The notes under the pieces: generated by a model | The model's database searches: none | Told to the model about the DNA's origin: nothing | Seen by the model: the letters and a program-made list of their open reading frames with translations, nothing else | Assembly (NCBI GenBank): GCA_022925895.1 | Contig: JAKSYS010000540.1 | Span: forward strand, 1 to 43,038 | Length of the DNA: 43,038 nucleotides | Source: Fragilaria crotonensis | Taxonomy: Eukaryota > Bacillariophyta > Fragilariophyceae > Fragilariales > Fragilariaceae | Direction of reading: 5' to 3' | Part shown: in pieces, positions 29,561 through 41,540 of the stretch | Layout of the letters: each line of letters starts with the position of its first letter | Position numbering within the stretch: the stretch's first letter is position 1 | Program-made: the position numbers and the translations under genes

Positions 29561-31260
29561 ATGGCAGACAACGATCCACCGCCGCCGCCTAACCAGGAAC
29601 AAAACGTCCACCCATATCCACCTCTCATGTATAGTTATCAATATGATCCACAGTGGTTTGCTCATCAGCAAGCAATAATGCATCAACAGATGATGCATCA
29701 AATCAACATGGGTGAGTGTTGTTCGCCTCGCTGAGATTATTGCCGGTCGGTGCACAGACGCGCAAGCTCCAAATTTTAGGAGGAAAGTTGATCGTGAGAA
29801 GGCCACGCGAAACGGCTCAGTTATGACAACGATCGGGAATGTTCTCAATGATTTTTTGGCTTCGTTTTCTTGATTTGGTCCGATGTCGCAGCCCCTGACG
29901 CATTTCTCGTTTCCTGAAGCCAAACCCGGTTGTGATTGGTTTTTGCGTGACGCAATGGCCTGTCCGTGCCCCATAATCTTTGCAGGCGTGTGCTCGCGAA
30001 TGGCCGATATCTTTTTGTGGCGCACGAGTTTCGCCTGCCTGCATCACCTCCAAACGCCTCCAGGCGTTTCGATTCACTCTCCGCAAAGCAACGACATACA
30101 ATCACTCAACGGCGTGGCTGACTCGCTGATCACCGCCTGCGCGGCCCTTCTGTGGCTGTCATGAACTTCTCTAACAGGCTCCGTCCCTCTCACAGTTACC
30201 CGATACAGTCCGGGTCGATGCATGGCGGTGGGATGGATCTTGGGATTGGAAGCTTGCCTTCGACACTGCTGGGGGCTTTGTCGAACTCACCAGAAGCGTT
30301 TCTAGGGCCATTTCCATGTATCAAGGTATCAAACCTTCCTTATGACGTTTCCATGGAGGATATTCTCATTCTCTTTCACGGCTTTGTCGTGATTGACGTA
30401 CTCATTCGACGTTCGCACGAGGCTTTTGTTGTGTTTGCGAATCCAATGGACTTCCAGATGGCGATGCAACGGTAAGAATCAACAACATTACTAACCGCGA
30501 GTGCATGCCCTTCGAAGAACTCACCATTCCCGTAATGACTCCAGCGATAGGCAAACCATGGGAGGGCGCGTGATTGAAGTAACACCAAGTCAACGATCTG
30601 AATACTATTCTGCGATTGCTCAGGTAAGTTTCAATTCTTAAGAGATTGAATTTGATCCTCTTGTTACTTCTACTCATCTCGCGGTCCTCGTCGCAGAAAG
30701 TTGCTGAGAAAGCTATGGAGGATCCCGTCGTGGATACGTCTTCAATCCTTGGAGGAGAGGACGCCGGTCACGAAGGAAGTCTCTCTGATCCAGGCGGTGT
30801 TTTGTCTTGGGCCTTGGGGCATCCACCTCCTGCCCAGTCTTTGAACAACCCTTCCGCGTCTGAATCCTTAGGTGGAAAGGGATCAGGAAGCCTCACTGGT
30901 AGGGGAGGAGGCGGTAGGGGTGGCGGACAACCTGCCGTGCGAAGAACCGGAGGCGGAATTCAGGTGGGGGAGCACACCGGTTTCATCCGCATGCGAGGTT
31001 TGCCGTTCAGCTCGACAAAGGAAGACATTGTTAATTTTTTCACGGCAGAAGGGCTCAGAGTCATCCCGGACTCGATTGTCTTCACATTCAGGGGCGATGG
31101 ACGCGCCACTGGAGAAGGCTACGTCGGATTTGAGAGTCCTGAAGACTCCAAGGCGGCAATGGGATTGCACCGGAACACGATGGGATCTAGGTACATTGAA
31201 CTTTTCATAAGCAACAAAGAGGAACACAGTCGCGCCTTTGCCCGTTTTGGCGGCAGGTAA
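29561..31260 (+). CDS. Two-RRM RNA-binding protein of hnRNP H/F/ESRP (quasi-RRM) type
   Basis: Exon 1 is 29561-29711 (MADNDPPPPPNQEQN.., Met/Gln/His-rich) with a GTGAGT donor. The RRM1 exon ends at 30471, then come an exon 30545-30623 (DRQTMGGRVIEVTPS) and a last exon 30697-31260. The last two introns are both exactly 73 bp. RRM1 (IKVSNLPYDVSMEDILILF ... DRQTMG) and RRM2 (IRMRGLPFSSTKEDIVNFF ... ATGEGYVGFES) carry the qRRM-style RGLP and RNP features of G-tract-binding splicing regulators. A Gly/Arg-rich linker (GRGGGGRGGG) separates them. The first intron is unresolved: acceptors before 30178, 30196 and 30209 do not match the phase of the 29712 donor, so a small extra exon or an indel is needed. 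The nuclear splicing role is inferred. Confidence 0.82.
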
Positions 31261-32082
31261 AAGGCCGATATTTGGCGGTGGGCTTTGCGGTCTGCTAGCA
31301 AGTGTTACAAGAGAGATGGGCATTTGTACTGTGACGCGAACGAAGTTGTTTCACGGAAAGGATACGGCGAGATGTGGTAAAGATTGGTGAATTATTATTG
31401 GCGCTACCTTCTTCTATCTTGAAGATAGAGTCGGATAGTTGCTAGGCGGTTAAAAGCGAGATTAATATGTTAAGAAGAGGGAGGTTTTGAGAGGAAACTC
31501 CTAGAGTGCTTACCAACGTACCGTATCGTTCCTGGATCCCATCTGGTTGATAGTAGATTTGCCAGGCCACTGTTCGGGCATGAACCCCCGCGAAATGTTT
31601 GGACTGCAGGGACGAACGGGGGTCATTACGAACCACAAGTTGGCATTTTGCATAGACTCTCTGAGAATTTGAGGGTTGGTTTTCTCTAAACCGCCATACT
31701 GCCATAGTGCCATACTCATTACTACTACCTTCATCGATACAGTAGATTTATAAACTATTTGGCAGTGCAGTACAGGTACTAGTACTACAGTACAAGCGTG
31801 GCGCAAAATGTAACCGAAGAGATCGATGACCATTCGTTGACGACGATACATATCTCTTGTCATTCGTGTTTTATCATGTCTCGTCATTGGATTTGCGGGC
31901 CCTGAAGCTCGGGACTATGCGCTATACAAAGCGAACTCCATGTATGGCATACTCCAGTCTCCACTCCATGTTTAATATATGATGCTACGCAGGCACTTGT
32001 ACGCCCTGGTACTACCGGTAGGTGGCCAGCTGGTAAGATACACGGAGTCCGGTTGTGATCGAGGTGACGCGAGGACGCGATA
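31261..32082. other. Intergenic spacer
   Basis: No gene is supported. A short hairpin TCTATCTT-G-AAGATAGA lies near 31411-31427. GTAC-rich words (GTACTAGTACTACAGTAC) occur around 31775 and 32000. Confidence 0.5.
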
Positions 32083-32677
32083 CCACATAAAAAGTGCCTG
32101 GAGCCGTTACTTTCACCCCGTTGTGGACTAAAGATATCTTGCTCAAAAATGCTTTGATTTCAATTCTGTTTTTTTACAAATGCTGTGTGATGTTCTTGGC
32201 TATCCAGAACATTAATCATTCTTTTTCCAGAGCAAGAATTGATGAAGTTGTCGCTGAACTTGTGACGCTCATTTTAGCAGTTATCAGCTCCAGGCACTTC
32301 ATTTAAATGTATCCATACCTTAAGACATTTTTTAGGCATCGGTTGAGATTTTTCACCCCATTCAACTATGATTTTTTGTACTTGTTTTCTTCTGCTACAG
32401 AGTTTTTCCCTATTGGTGGTACGCGATCAATGGGGTGAAAATCCGAGGGGGTGAAAAATTGCGAGCCCTCAACTTCCAGTGATGTTTACAACACCAGTTT
32501 CTAATCGGTTTGTTCACCACTCCAGAAGACTTCGTTGTATTGCATATCAGGGATCAAAACGGCCATAGCAAGTGCCATTGATTTCTTGAAATTGAGTGAC
32601 TTATTTGTAGGAGGAGTCGAAAAAACCCCGTTTAACGGCTCCGGCGGTCGAAACGGCTCCAGGCACTTTTTATGTGG
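32083..32677. mobile_element. MITE with CCACATAAAAAG termini and TA flanks
   Basis: The first 26 bp (CCACATAAAAAGTGCCTGGA..) are perfectly inverted at 32652-32677. Both ends are flanked by TA, as expected for Tc1/mariner-type (Stowaway-like) insertions. A third copy of the inner terminal sequence lies inverted at 32286-32299, and an inverted pair based on CCCCAT occurs near 32355 and 32433. No transposase is encoded. Confidence 0.75.
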
Positions 32678-32808
32678 TAGCATTTTATATTATGAAATCT
32701 ACTCTGTGACACTACAGTATAAAATACTGGAGTACTGAGTTCTGGACTACCGTACAATACGGGAGTATGAACTATGAACGTATGAACGTATGGTATGAAC
32801 GCATGAAC

Positions 32809-32960
32809 TATGAACCTATGAACCTATGAACCTATGAACCTATGAACCTATGAACCTATGAACCTGTGAGCCTATGAACCTATGAACCTATGAACCTATG
32901 AACCTATGAACCTAATGAACCTATGAACCTATGAACCTATGAACCTATGAACCTATGAAC
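32809..32960 (+). repeat. 8-bp minisatellite (TATGAACC)n
   Basis: About 19 units of TATGAACC with few variants (one CTGTGAGC-like unit and one single-base insertion), flanked by imperfect 7-bp TATGAAC/TATGAACG units on both sides. Confidence 0.9.
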
Positions 32961-33164
32961 TATGAACTATGGAGTCTGAAGTCTGGAGTCTGGGATGTCA
33001 CAGAAACTGCAGAACTGTACCTGGTACATGTACCAGATTCCATACATGGGGAAATTACAATATCATGCATTTTTGCCACTTCACAATATATGCACCTCCC
33101 TTGATATCTGAATGTGGTTTTGCCTTACTGTTCTTCTGTTTCACAGGTGCTAAGTCAGTGAGCA

Positions 33165-34140
33165 CACTCAGGCCTCCACTTTCATGTGCTCTTTTGCAGG
33201 CATCTTGAAATGACCTTTCAGCGGTTGGTGATGATCAAAGGCATATTGTTTGACATCCACTGCCATATAATTGTCAATGAGATCTTGTGTAAGTACAGAA
33301 TAAAACTCCTTTTGATTTATTATTGGTTGGTGCATTCTTAGAGGTGAATAATTGGTAAATTCATTCAAATAGTAGACCAATCCTTTGTCTTGCCTTTCTT
33401 TTCAATCCCAAGGTCATCCTGTTGCATTCTCCTGTTGTGTTTGTCAATAACTGCACATGTACAGTAGCACAGCCCTGTGATCTTCAGTTGCTTAGCTAAT
33501 AAAGAACATCACCTGCTCTGGACCTAGATTTGGAGCTGATTGAACTTTCTCATGCTGGCAGTAAACAATTTATAGTGTCCCATCTTCAAGCAAACCAGCA
33601 CTTCTTGATTTAGAGTACAAACGCGATCCATCCACCATTGCTTGATAGAAATGCTTGGGAATATCTTGAGTTGCTGCCTTCACAACTCCGATGAAATGAT
33701 GGCCGTTCCTGAATAATTCTTTTGCTCCTCCCACTGACAAAAGCATGAATCAGGACTCGCAATCCTGTTTGAACCAAACCAAGGAGACAGCTTGTTTCAA
33801 AATGTTCATACGACCATGTAGCTAGCAAGCTTGTCTCATTGCTCTAAACTCTTCCTGCTCAGCGTCAGGAAGGTTGGCACCATTAAAAAGCTTCAGGCAA
33901 AGCATCACACCAGCTCTCTTTCACCACACAAAAACATCTGCATATTCACAGGCATTCCTCGGCTTGCAATCAATTGTATATACTGAAGATAGTGTTGCTT
34001 GTTCCCTTTGAATCTTGACACAAGCTTCTCCACAAGGAAGAGGCATTCCCACCATTGCTTCTTCCGATGGATGCTCGCCCCAAACTCTACTATGCAAGGA
34101 AGAGGCCATCCTTACTATGTCATTGCTTTCATTCAACGCT
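33165..34140 (-). pseudogene. Decayed piggyBac-like (DDE_Tnp_1_7) transposase
   Basis: Read across several frames, minus-strand fragments follow the order expected for this family. They are KRAGVMLCLKLFNGAN (near 33890), LSPWFGSNRIASPDSCF (near 33790), LFRNGHHFIGVVKAATQDIPK (near 33700) and NQKEFYSVLTQDLIDNY (near 33290). PWFGSxR...DS.F and FIGVVK are typical of diatom piggyBac-like transposases (from knowledge of the family). Many stops and frame changes show it is inactive. No terminal repeats were found. Confidence 0.55.
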
Positions 34141-34350
34141 CACTCCTCCTCCCCCCGAACTCCTGAATTACATGAGCGCCTCCCAGCATTGCTGCTTCCA
34201 ATCTTCGCCGCTCGGCCACCCCGCCAACCTGCGCAAGGGGTGCTGTCCTAGTGTTGATGCTACATCCGTTCAACACGCAAATCAAAATCCAAAGACAGTA
34301 CCCTTGGCAGCAATTGAGTCTGGACGAAAAGCAGGAGGCCAAAAGCCTTC

Positions 34351-35290
34351 TTGTCAACACAGACTGGAATAGGTGGGAGACCTCCTAACCATTCTGACAA
34401 TGAGGAATTTCTCATCTCATGTGCCTACGTTAATGCAGCAGTGGATCCAATCAAAGGTGTTGAGAAGAAGTCTGACACTTGCTGGACCCAAGTGCATGAT
34501 TATAATTTTGCTGTCACAGAAGCATACCATTGAAATTGGTTTTTGAAATTTCATTGAGGAGCAAGGAATCTATTAACAAAGATGGAAGGAGACAGTTAGA
34601 AAATGCGATTAGCAAAATGTGTTCAACTATGGAACAAGTTTAACAGGCAGTTGAAGGCCATCGAACAAATTGGGTGGAACAAAGAGAAGAATATTGAAGA
34701 AGCTTGAATGTTGTACTTATCGGAGGCTGGAAAACCATTCAGGTATGCCAAATGTGTGGCTGTTGTCCACAAGTTGCCCAAATTTGATCTGATATTGCGG
34801 AGGTGCACCGCTGAACCATGACTGCAGTCACCTGGTGACATTTCCGATACTGATGATGGCAATAATGATGATAGTGACCTGTAGTATGGCATCAAAAAGC
34901 CATCCCTACTAATAGAAGCAAAAGAAAGTGAATAACCGTGTGCCAGCACAGGGTAGTGCAATGTCAAGGCCAATTGGATAAAGGATGCAAAAGAGATCGA
35001 ACAATTGAAATCAGGCTGTCCGCAAGCTCAATTGATCGAACTCACGGGGACAATTGGCTTTGACATCGCTTCTCATGCTTAAATGTTGGCAGAATTGAGG
35101 GAGTTGTTTGCTGCTATCAAAGCCAATACCTCCATGAAGCTTGAAGTCTTGGATGCCAGACAGCACATCAAATGGATGCTGCAAATGGCTGAGATCTACA
35201 TGGGCATTGGCAAAAACAAGAAGACGATGGCCCTTTGCTCCAAGATTGGAAAAGCAGAAGCTGCTGGAACCGTGAGTTTGACCAACAACA
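34351..35290 (+). pseudogene. Decayed Myb/SANT-like accessory gene of a Harbinger element
   Basis: The first part reads EFLISCAYVNAAVDPIKGVEKKSDTCWTQVHDY, the Myb/SANT-like pattern (AWxxVSxDPxxGxxQKxDTFWxxV) of the second Harbinger protein. Then RRQLENAISKMCSTMEQ, KCVAVVHKLPKFD, an SRPIG...KDAKEIEQLK segment and a helical tail follow in shifting frames with stops. This order matches the NAM-associated/Myb-like helper that aids Harbinger transposase nuclear entry and DNA binding. It lies next to, and convergent with, the transposase relic. Confidence 0.55.
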
Positions 35291-35639
35291 GTCAAATAGC
35301 GTCAGCAAGTGAGGTTGAACGTGACCACATTTGTGTGAGGCCTACGGGCACCTCCTGACAGCAGTCATGACAATGCGGGTGACAAAACGACCAGAATGTT
35401 AGAATTACATCAGTTTATATTTGATACTATATATACTAATATAGATTGATTATTACTATCCTTTAAACCGAAGAAAATGTGCACTGTGCAGATTGGCTTG
35501 TTCGTTCTCTTGTGAAGTGCCTGCCAGTTTCTTGTTTGTCATGCAAGCAGCTGTTGCAAGTTATTACTTGTAGTCCAACTCTGGCGAGGATTCCTCATCT
35601 TCATGGTTGTCATTATTGGTGATGACTAGAACACCGAGA

Positions 35640-36912
35640 CGATCCTCAAGTATATGTTCTTCTTGGTCATTGGCGTTGTGTCCAGGTCGTACACGGCTTA
35701 CGCATTCTCATCCATTACCCTATCTGAAATGCACGTTTTGTGCGTGATCAAACACTGACACCATGATGTTGCTTTTTGAAATGGGCGTGACATGCCCTGA
35801 ATCCGAGCCTGCAGCCGCACTCCAAAGGCTTGCTTGATCTCCTTTCTTGTTGGCCACTGCTTCTGGCCATGCAGTAAAGATCTTTCACTTTCGGTCACAG
35901 GTAGATGTATTCTTTCCTCAACAAATCTAGAATACTGAGGAAATGCCATCCAGAAGTGCAAACAGTCATTGGAACAAATCTCCAACAACCTGACATGGAA
36001 TGACATTTGCAGATTTCTCCACCTCAATGAATGTAGTACAGTCAACCAAAGACTCCAACAATGGCAATAAGTTCAGAATGTTCCGATTGTTCAGATTGTT
36101 GAGTGAGTTGGCACTACCAAACAAGGCATGCCAGAACCAAAAGATAGCCTGATCATACTGCTATGAGCACCATGATGGTCAAACCACCACTTTCTTCCAG
36201 ACTTAAATGACACATGCCATGCCTTGAGAAAGTGCTTCCGACCATTGGCATGCAGTCAGATGAGCCTAACATTCCTTCAACCATGTGACTTTGAGGTGTA
36301 AGTTAGTAAAGTCCTTCATCTCGACAGAATCGGGGACATGCAGATATCCTTCACTATAGTAAGGAGGATGCGGAGGGTGTCAGCATATTGAAAACAACAT
36401 TTAGCAGCAAATGGCGTTGACATTTGGAAGCAGTCCAAGAATGCATGTGGCATGACTCCTTATGTAGAGGGTTTCAATTGCAAGAGTATTATTGCTTCCG
36501 GAGACAGTGGCATCATGTTGAGATGTATAGAAAAGAATGATGAGTGCGGAAAACAATCCGCGAAAGCTTTGTGCGTTGTGAGTGACCTTGACAGTTGGTA
36601 CATCAGAGTTGTCAAATTGCCTTCAATTCCAAATTATCCCTGTGAATGCAATTCAGGGCTTCATTGTGATGGAACAAATGTTTTGGCCTCCTTTCTAAGT
36701 GTCAGTAGTATTGTCAGAATTGCATCAAATTCTTGTTGTATGCACTGCTCGTTGTGGTGAGTGCGAGAAGTTGTCATATCATTATTGACTGCCATGTTGT
36801 TGTTCAGAAAAACTTGAACAGCAGCCATCAATTCCATATTGTCATTATGGAGATCTTCACCATCCTTGCTGTCATTAACGTCCGCCGTGGTAAATACATG
36901 ACTGGTGTGCAA
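35640..36912 (-). pseudogene. Decayed PIF/Harbinger transposase (DDE_Tnp_4 / Plant_tran type)
   Basis: Ordered minus-strand fragments are an N-terminal acidic/Met-rich stretch (36912-36661), TPFAAKCCFQYADTLRIL (near 36400), VEGMLGSSDCMP (near 36260), FWFWHAMFGSANSLNNLNN (near 36130) and RKEIKQAFGVRLQARI followed by an ILHNM-like CISDRVMDENA (to 35700). These correspond to the GMLGSIDCMHW, WIWHAFFGxPGSxNDINVL and RKDVERAFGVLQARF motifs of the family, including the first and second DDE regions. Frameshifts and stops make it inactive. Confidence 0.62.
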
Positions 36913-38200
36913 TCAATAATGATATCGAATACGATATCTTGTGTTGAGTATCAAATGCCTTGAAAGAGACAAAGTTGTCGTGCACAAGGCAACATGGCTG
37001 ATAAGAAATGCCTAACTTTGAAGTTTTGGGAAGGGTACATCAATGCCCCCTAGATACATCCATTTAATTATTGTACCCGATGATGAGACATGCTCTACTA
37101 ACCAGACCATTTTGTAAATCAGTACGTAGGTCCAGCTATTTTTGCTGGGTTTCTGTTCATTTTGTACATTATACATCATGACGTATCGTTCCGATGTCGG
37201 ATGAACTTGGAAATTAAGATCAATAGCTATTGTACGTTCATGACGATGCAGTGATGATGATGATTATGCACACCACTGACCTTTTTTTGACGGTAACCCT
37301 ATTGTCAGTCCGGTCCTTCGTACATGCGCAGCGAAAGCAAAGACGAAAAAGAATTTTGCAGCCTCTCAATTCAGCTCATCCTCCAATTTTGTCGAGATCA
37401 TTCTAACATGATGTGTGATTATGAACAAAATGTTAAATCTTATTAGACGCATATCAATGGCTGCTGGTTTATTCAAAGCTTCAAGCAAAATAGATCTTGA
37501 ATAAAAATGCTGGTGTCAGATCTTGACAGAAGATCTTGTGTGCTCACATATATGATACCATCACCACTCTGTTGTTTGTAAGTTGTAAGAAGAAACAGAA
37601 TTCCTATTACATGCAATTTGTCTTATCAGACTAAATATTGTCTCACTGTGCCAATTCTCAGCAAACAGGCAACAGCAGGAGAAACCGACAATGAGAGAAC
37701 AAGCAACACGTTTAATTGATGGAGCTCCAAGGTTTGAAGGGTTTGATGCATATCTGGAATGTGTCCGAAGAGGTATTTTTCAACACGAAGTAGTCTTGAT
37801 AAGGTGGTTACTCTACTAAGGAGCAGTTCTTTGGATATCCTAGTGATGACAATTCTATTGGGTTGGCAGAGCAGTTGGTGAAGGGTGCTAATGTCTTTGC
37901 CAGTCTTAGTACAGTCAATTAACCAGATACTATGCCCTCGCTGGTCACTGACGTTTGTGCCAAGCAGTCACCCCTACAAATGCTTTTGATATAACCTAAG
38001 CCGCATTGCCTCAGAGGAGACAACAGAGTTGTCACTGGAGCGCCAATGAAATAAATTTGTCGCTTTTGAAGTACTGTCTGAACCACTGATACTCCTGTTT
38101 CTACAATGCTTGCAAAAAGGACAACCTACTATGATGCCAAGGGCAACTGATACACGGCAACTATCCCATCAGAGGCATCCCTACCAAGCAAGAAGAATAT
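36913..38200. other. Region without a recognisable gene
   Basis: AT-rich, with only short broken frames. A short coding-like stretch near 37680-37790 (MREQATRLIDGAPRFEGF) is of unknown origin. Confidence 0.4.
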
Positions 38201-38389
38201 TGAGGGATGTCAAATCTTTATGGCGACGAGCTCGACTACCTGTTTTGCTTGTATACCAGCTCTAGTGACAACCTTCCAGGAATGGGTAGAAACAGATGCC
38301 TCCAGCGGAGCACAGGAGACTCATATTGTCACACTACTATCCTGACTGTGATATGGAGCAATTGCTACTCCATTACCTCAAGCTCTTGT

Positions 38390-39830
38390 GTACCTTTCGC
38401 ATCGGAACGGATGGGGGCAAATGCCATCACAGCGGATCATTATCATGGATCCTATGCTCCCCGGGAAGAGAACAACTTGTCCTCCATGCTGGGCCAGTGC
38501 ATGGATGGCACAGATGTCTAAGATTGCTTCATAGTGAAGATGCAGCAATTCTTGCCTCATTCACTCTGGATGAGCTTGCCACGTATCATCAAGTTGACAT
38601 CTGTTGCACATTTAGGCTGTATGCAGACAGCGCAAGTGCAATAGCAATGTCAAGCTTATCCTAGAGACCTCATTTCAATGAGATGGTTTCCCAACCATGC
38701 TGATCTCCTGTCCCCTAGCCATGGCTGAGCGCTGACCAACAGTGTGCTTGCGTACTTTCAGCCAATTGATCCACGTCTACAGTCATCAAGACAAAACTAC
38801 TGCACTTGCTTGACGAGTTACCTTTTCCAGCGGGGAAACGTGCTACTCCGCAACACAATGACCACTCACCAATTGCAACGTCAGGTGAAAATTGCAACGG
38901 AACGCACTCTCTCCACATCGCTGCGTCTTCTTCCTCGGACGCGAAATGTGGCAGTCATGTACGACCACCAAGTGATCTCATCACACTTCGTGGCACGACT
39001 TCGTGAATGCATCAGCCTCCATAACCATCGTAACTTTCTTAAAACAAAGAACCATTGTTGCTGGTTGGATAAAGTATGGCTGTCCATTGCATGGGATGCA
39101 TTCATGACATGCGCCCATAAAACCCGCGTCTGTCAAAGATGCTTCATAATCGGCTCCATCCTCCGGATATCCATCGTGTCAAATTTGGGAGCGGTGGGAC
39201 TACCTTGGAAATTGAACGATGCTACCCTTACTGTAAACAGGCAGAAGACTTCACCCACCTGTTCACATGTGCAGATCCACGAGCGCAAAAGTTTCGTTAG
39301 GTAGTACGATGCCATTTATCATTCCGTTCCGAAATGTGGTGCTATCAAAGTTGGGTGCAACAGGCACCTTTCTCCTCAGGGCTCATCAAGTCCGGACCAA
39401 TACACCTTTGGACCCAAGCATCATTGCACCTGTCGATGAGGCGCTCGGAATTTAATGTGCCATCGAGCAAGGGGTCAAAAGTCAAATCAACATTGGTTGG
39501 GTAAATCTCTTCCGCTGCTTTGTCCTCGGTCTGCAATGGGGGATCTATCGCTGCTTCCAAGGCGGACCTAAATCACTTAAACCCCGGCGGAAGACTGATG
39601 TTCCCAGTTGGAAAAACTTTGACGGCTGTGATTATGGCAGTTCAAGAATACTCCCCTGCAATTCCTGGAAGAACAAAAACGACGTCCTACATGAAGCAGG
39701 TTCTGAAAGTCTGTCTAATATCCATGCTTTAGCTACTGAACTACTCAATATCACAACTATACTTGCTGAAACCTTTCTCACCACCTATTCATCAGAGTTC
39801 CATTACTGTTCCTCTGGAGGATAGATTGTG
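38390..39830 (+). pseudogene. Decayed retroelement ORF with RNase H domain and CxxC/HxxxC tail
   Basis: An RNase H-like fold is readable with its acidic residues: GTDGG (Asp at 38410), SLSWIL, HSEDAAILASF (Glu) and LYADSASA (Asp at 38626), then a HQDKTTAL segment near 38788. Frame shifts are needed to continue through SIAWDAFMTCAHKT and RLSKMLHNRLHPPDIHRV to the zinc-binding-like CYPYCKQAEDFTHLFTC (near 39250), and then QINIGWVNLFRC (near 39490). This order recurs in diatom retroelement polyproteins as I know them. The reverse transcriptase part expected upstream was not found. Many stops; inactive. Confidence 0.6.
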
Positions 39831-41189
39831 TCGGCCAGTCTCCTTGAGAGCAACAAGAATGTTGGCTCCGACTCGCGAACCTTGTACTTCCCACGCATCT
39901 GCACTTGGGAAGCAGCAACAATGTCTGCCAACTTACTTTCCCTGCTATGCACTCTCCATGCATGCAAATCCTTCTGTTTCACTCCCGTTGCATGAGTGCC
40001 TTCTGGTGGTTCCGATGCTGCAACAATTGCTGATTACATCATATTTTAGGTCCTCGAGTAAATTAATATTCTGTCTGATTCAATGATTCTTGCCATTGTC
40101 TCACTCCTTTCTTCGCCGTACCCGTGCCTAAGTTCGTTTTCTCCCTCCTGCTGCTCCTTAGCTCCGGATAGTAAAGTTTTCTGTCTTCATCTGCCTCTAA
40201 CCAACAATTCACCCGCCCATTGAGGCCAGTACAGCATGAAATGATTTAAGCTAGAAATACGTCAAATATAATCATTTACGAGATAAGAGATGAGTATATC
40301 TTGATGGTGAAGTGTCTCAAGCCATGCAGAGAATTTAATCTCGTCTGACTTACTGCTGATCATTGTCTTAATGGTGCTGGTTATGTTGCTTGTACTGTAG
40401 CATGGGCAAGATAGGTATTGTCAAGAATAGCATGATGTTTTGTTGGAAAATAACACCAATCACATTATATGCATACAGTTCAAAGGCCAGTTCAAAAGTC
40501 ATATCATTCAACGTTTACATTTGTGAATCTATTTAGTTCATATTTACTTATGAAGCCTTTGCATGTAATCATTCAAAAGTGCCAAGGATTTGTCATTCCA
40601 TAACAGCTGGATGACCTCAAGTAGTTGGAACGATTCATTGACAGCGGCAAGAACAGCACCTTTTCATGCATGATCTGAGTCCCATTGAACAAGCCGATGC
40701 CTCATGGAAACCCAGCCAAATGGTACTCTTTCATGTTGAATTATCCTTGTTCACTCATTGTTTGTGCAACCAGCACATAGTACATATTGTATTTGCACTG
40801 CACTCCCACAGTACGTTAAAATTTGGAACAAACTATACAGGTGAACCTTCTATGCTGGGAACATTCTTGCAAGATCTCACAAGGTACCTGATCTCCGCGC
40901 CTTCTCAATGTTGGAGGGAGCGAAGGAGTAAGGAAATGAATTGATAGGTGTTGGCCAAATACCTTTCCCGCAGGCTTTGTACTAAGCACCCATCCCCTGC
41001 TTACTCCCATATTTCTGTATGAATTGATGGAAGAAGTCTCTGATAACATGCAAGCTGATTGCCATATTCTCTGACAGCAGAATGTTGTCAAATGCTGTCC
41101 AACCTCGACCAGATAATATACCAATACAAGTGATGTTAGGAAGAGGAGTGGGATTGGTGTTTGCTCTCACTTCTTTCGCAAACCAGCTT
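39831..41189. other. Region without a recognisable gene
   Basis: Only short frames (for example 40666-40944) without recognisable content; probably more decayed mobile DNA. Confidence 0.35.
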
Positions 41190-41540
41190 ATGTCACATCA
41201 TGTTAACACCCAAAAAGGTCAACAGATTGAGTCGAGGATGAGCAAAAAAATTGTTGAACCACAAACACTGGTGAGGGTGGATGCGGGGTAGAGACCCGTC
41301 ATCATCAGTCCACATGACTGGCTGTTTGCACCCTAATCTTCTTTTGATGTCTACGAGGTTGTTGCAGTAGTTGGCTGGGGCTTCAGATACTACACCAACT
41401 TTAACAACTTCTCCATGGTCATCATTGTCACCAAGATTGCCATTGCCATTACTACTGATGGGAACAACAAATTCATCAGCGTCTTGTTCTTCTTGATCCT
41501 TGGCATGAAAAGAAAGGTGCTGTGACAGTATATGTCTTGT
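41190..41540 (-). pseudogene. Open fragment of unknown protein, probably transposon-derived
   Basis: About 115 open codons without an ATG at the start. They contain an acidic stretch (KDQEEQDADEF) and a basic/hydrophobic block (NNLVDIKRRLGCKQPVMWTD, then HQCLWFNNFFAHP), ending at a stop near 41190. The block looks like genuine former coding sequence but I do not recognise the family. Its setting among transposase relics suggests a mobile-element origin. Confidence 0.3.

Noticed and set aside
32809-32960. CRISPR-like array
   Set aside because: 8-bp units with no spacers; a plain minisatellite in eukaryotic DNA.
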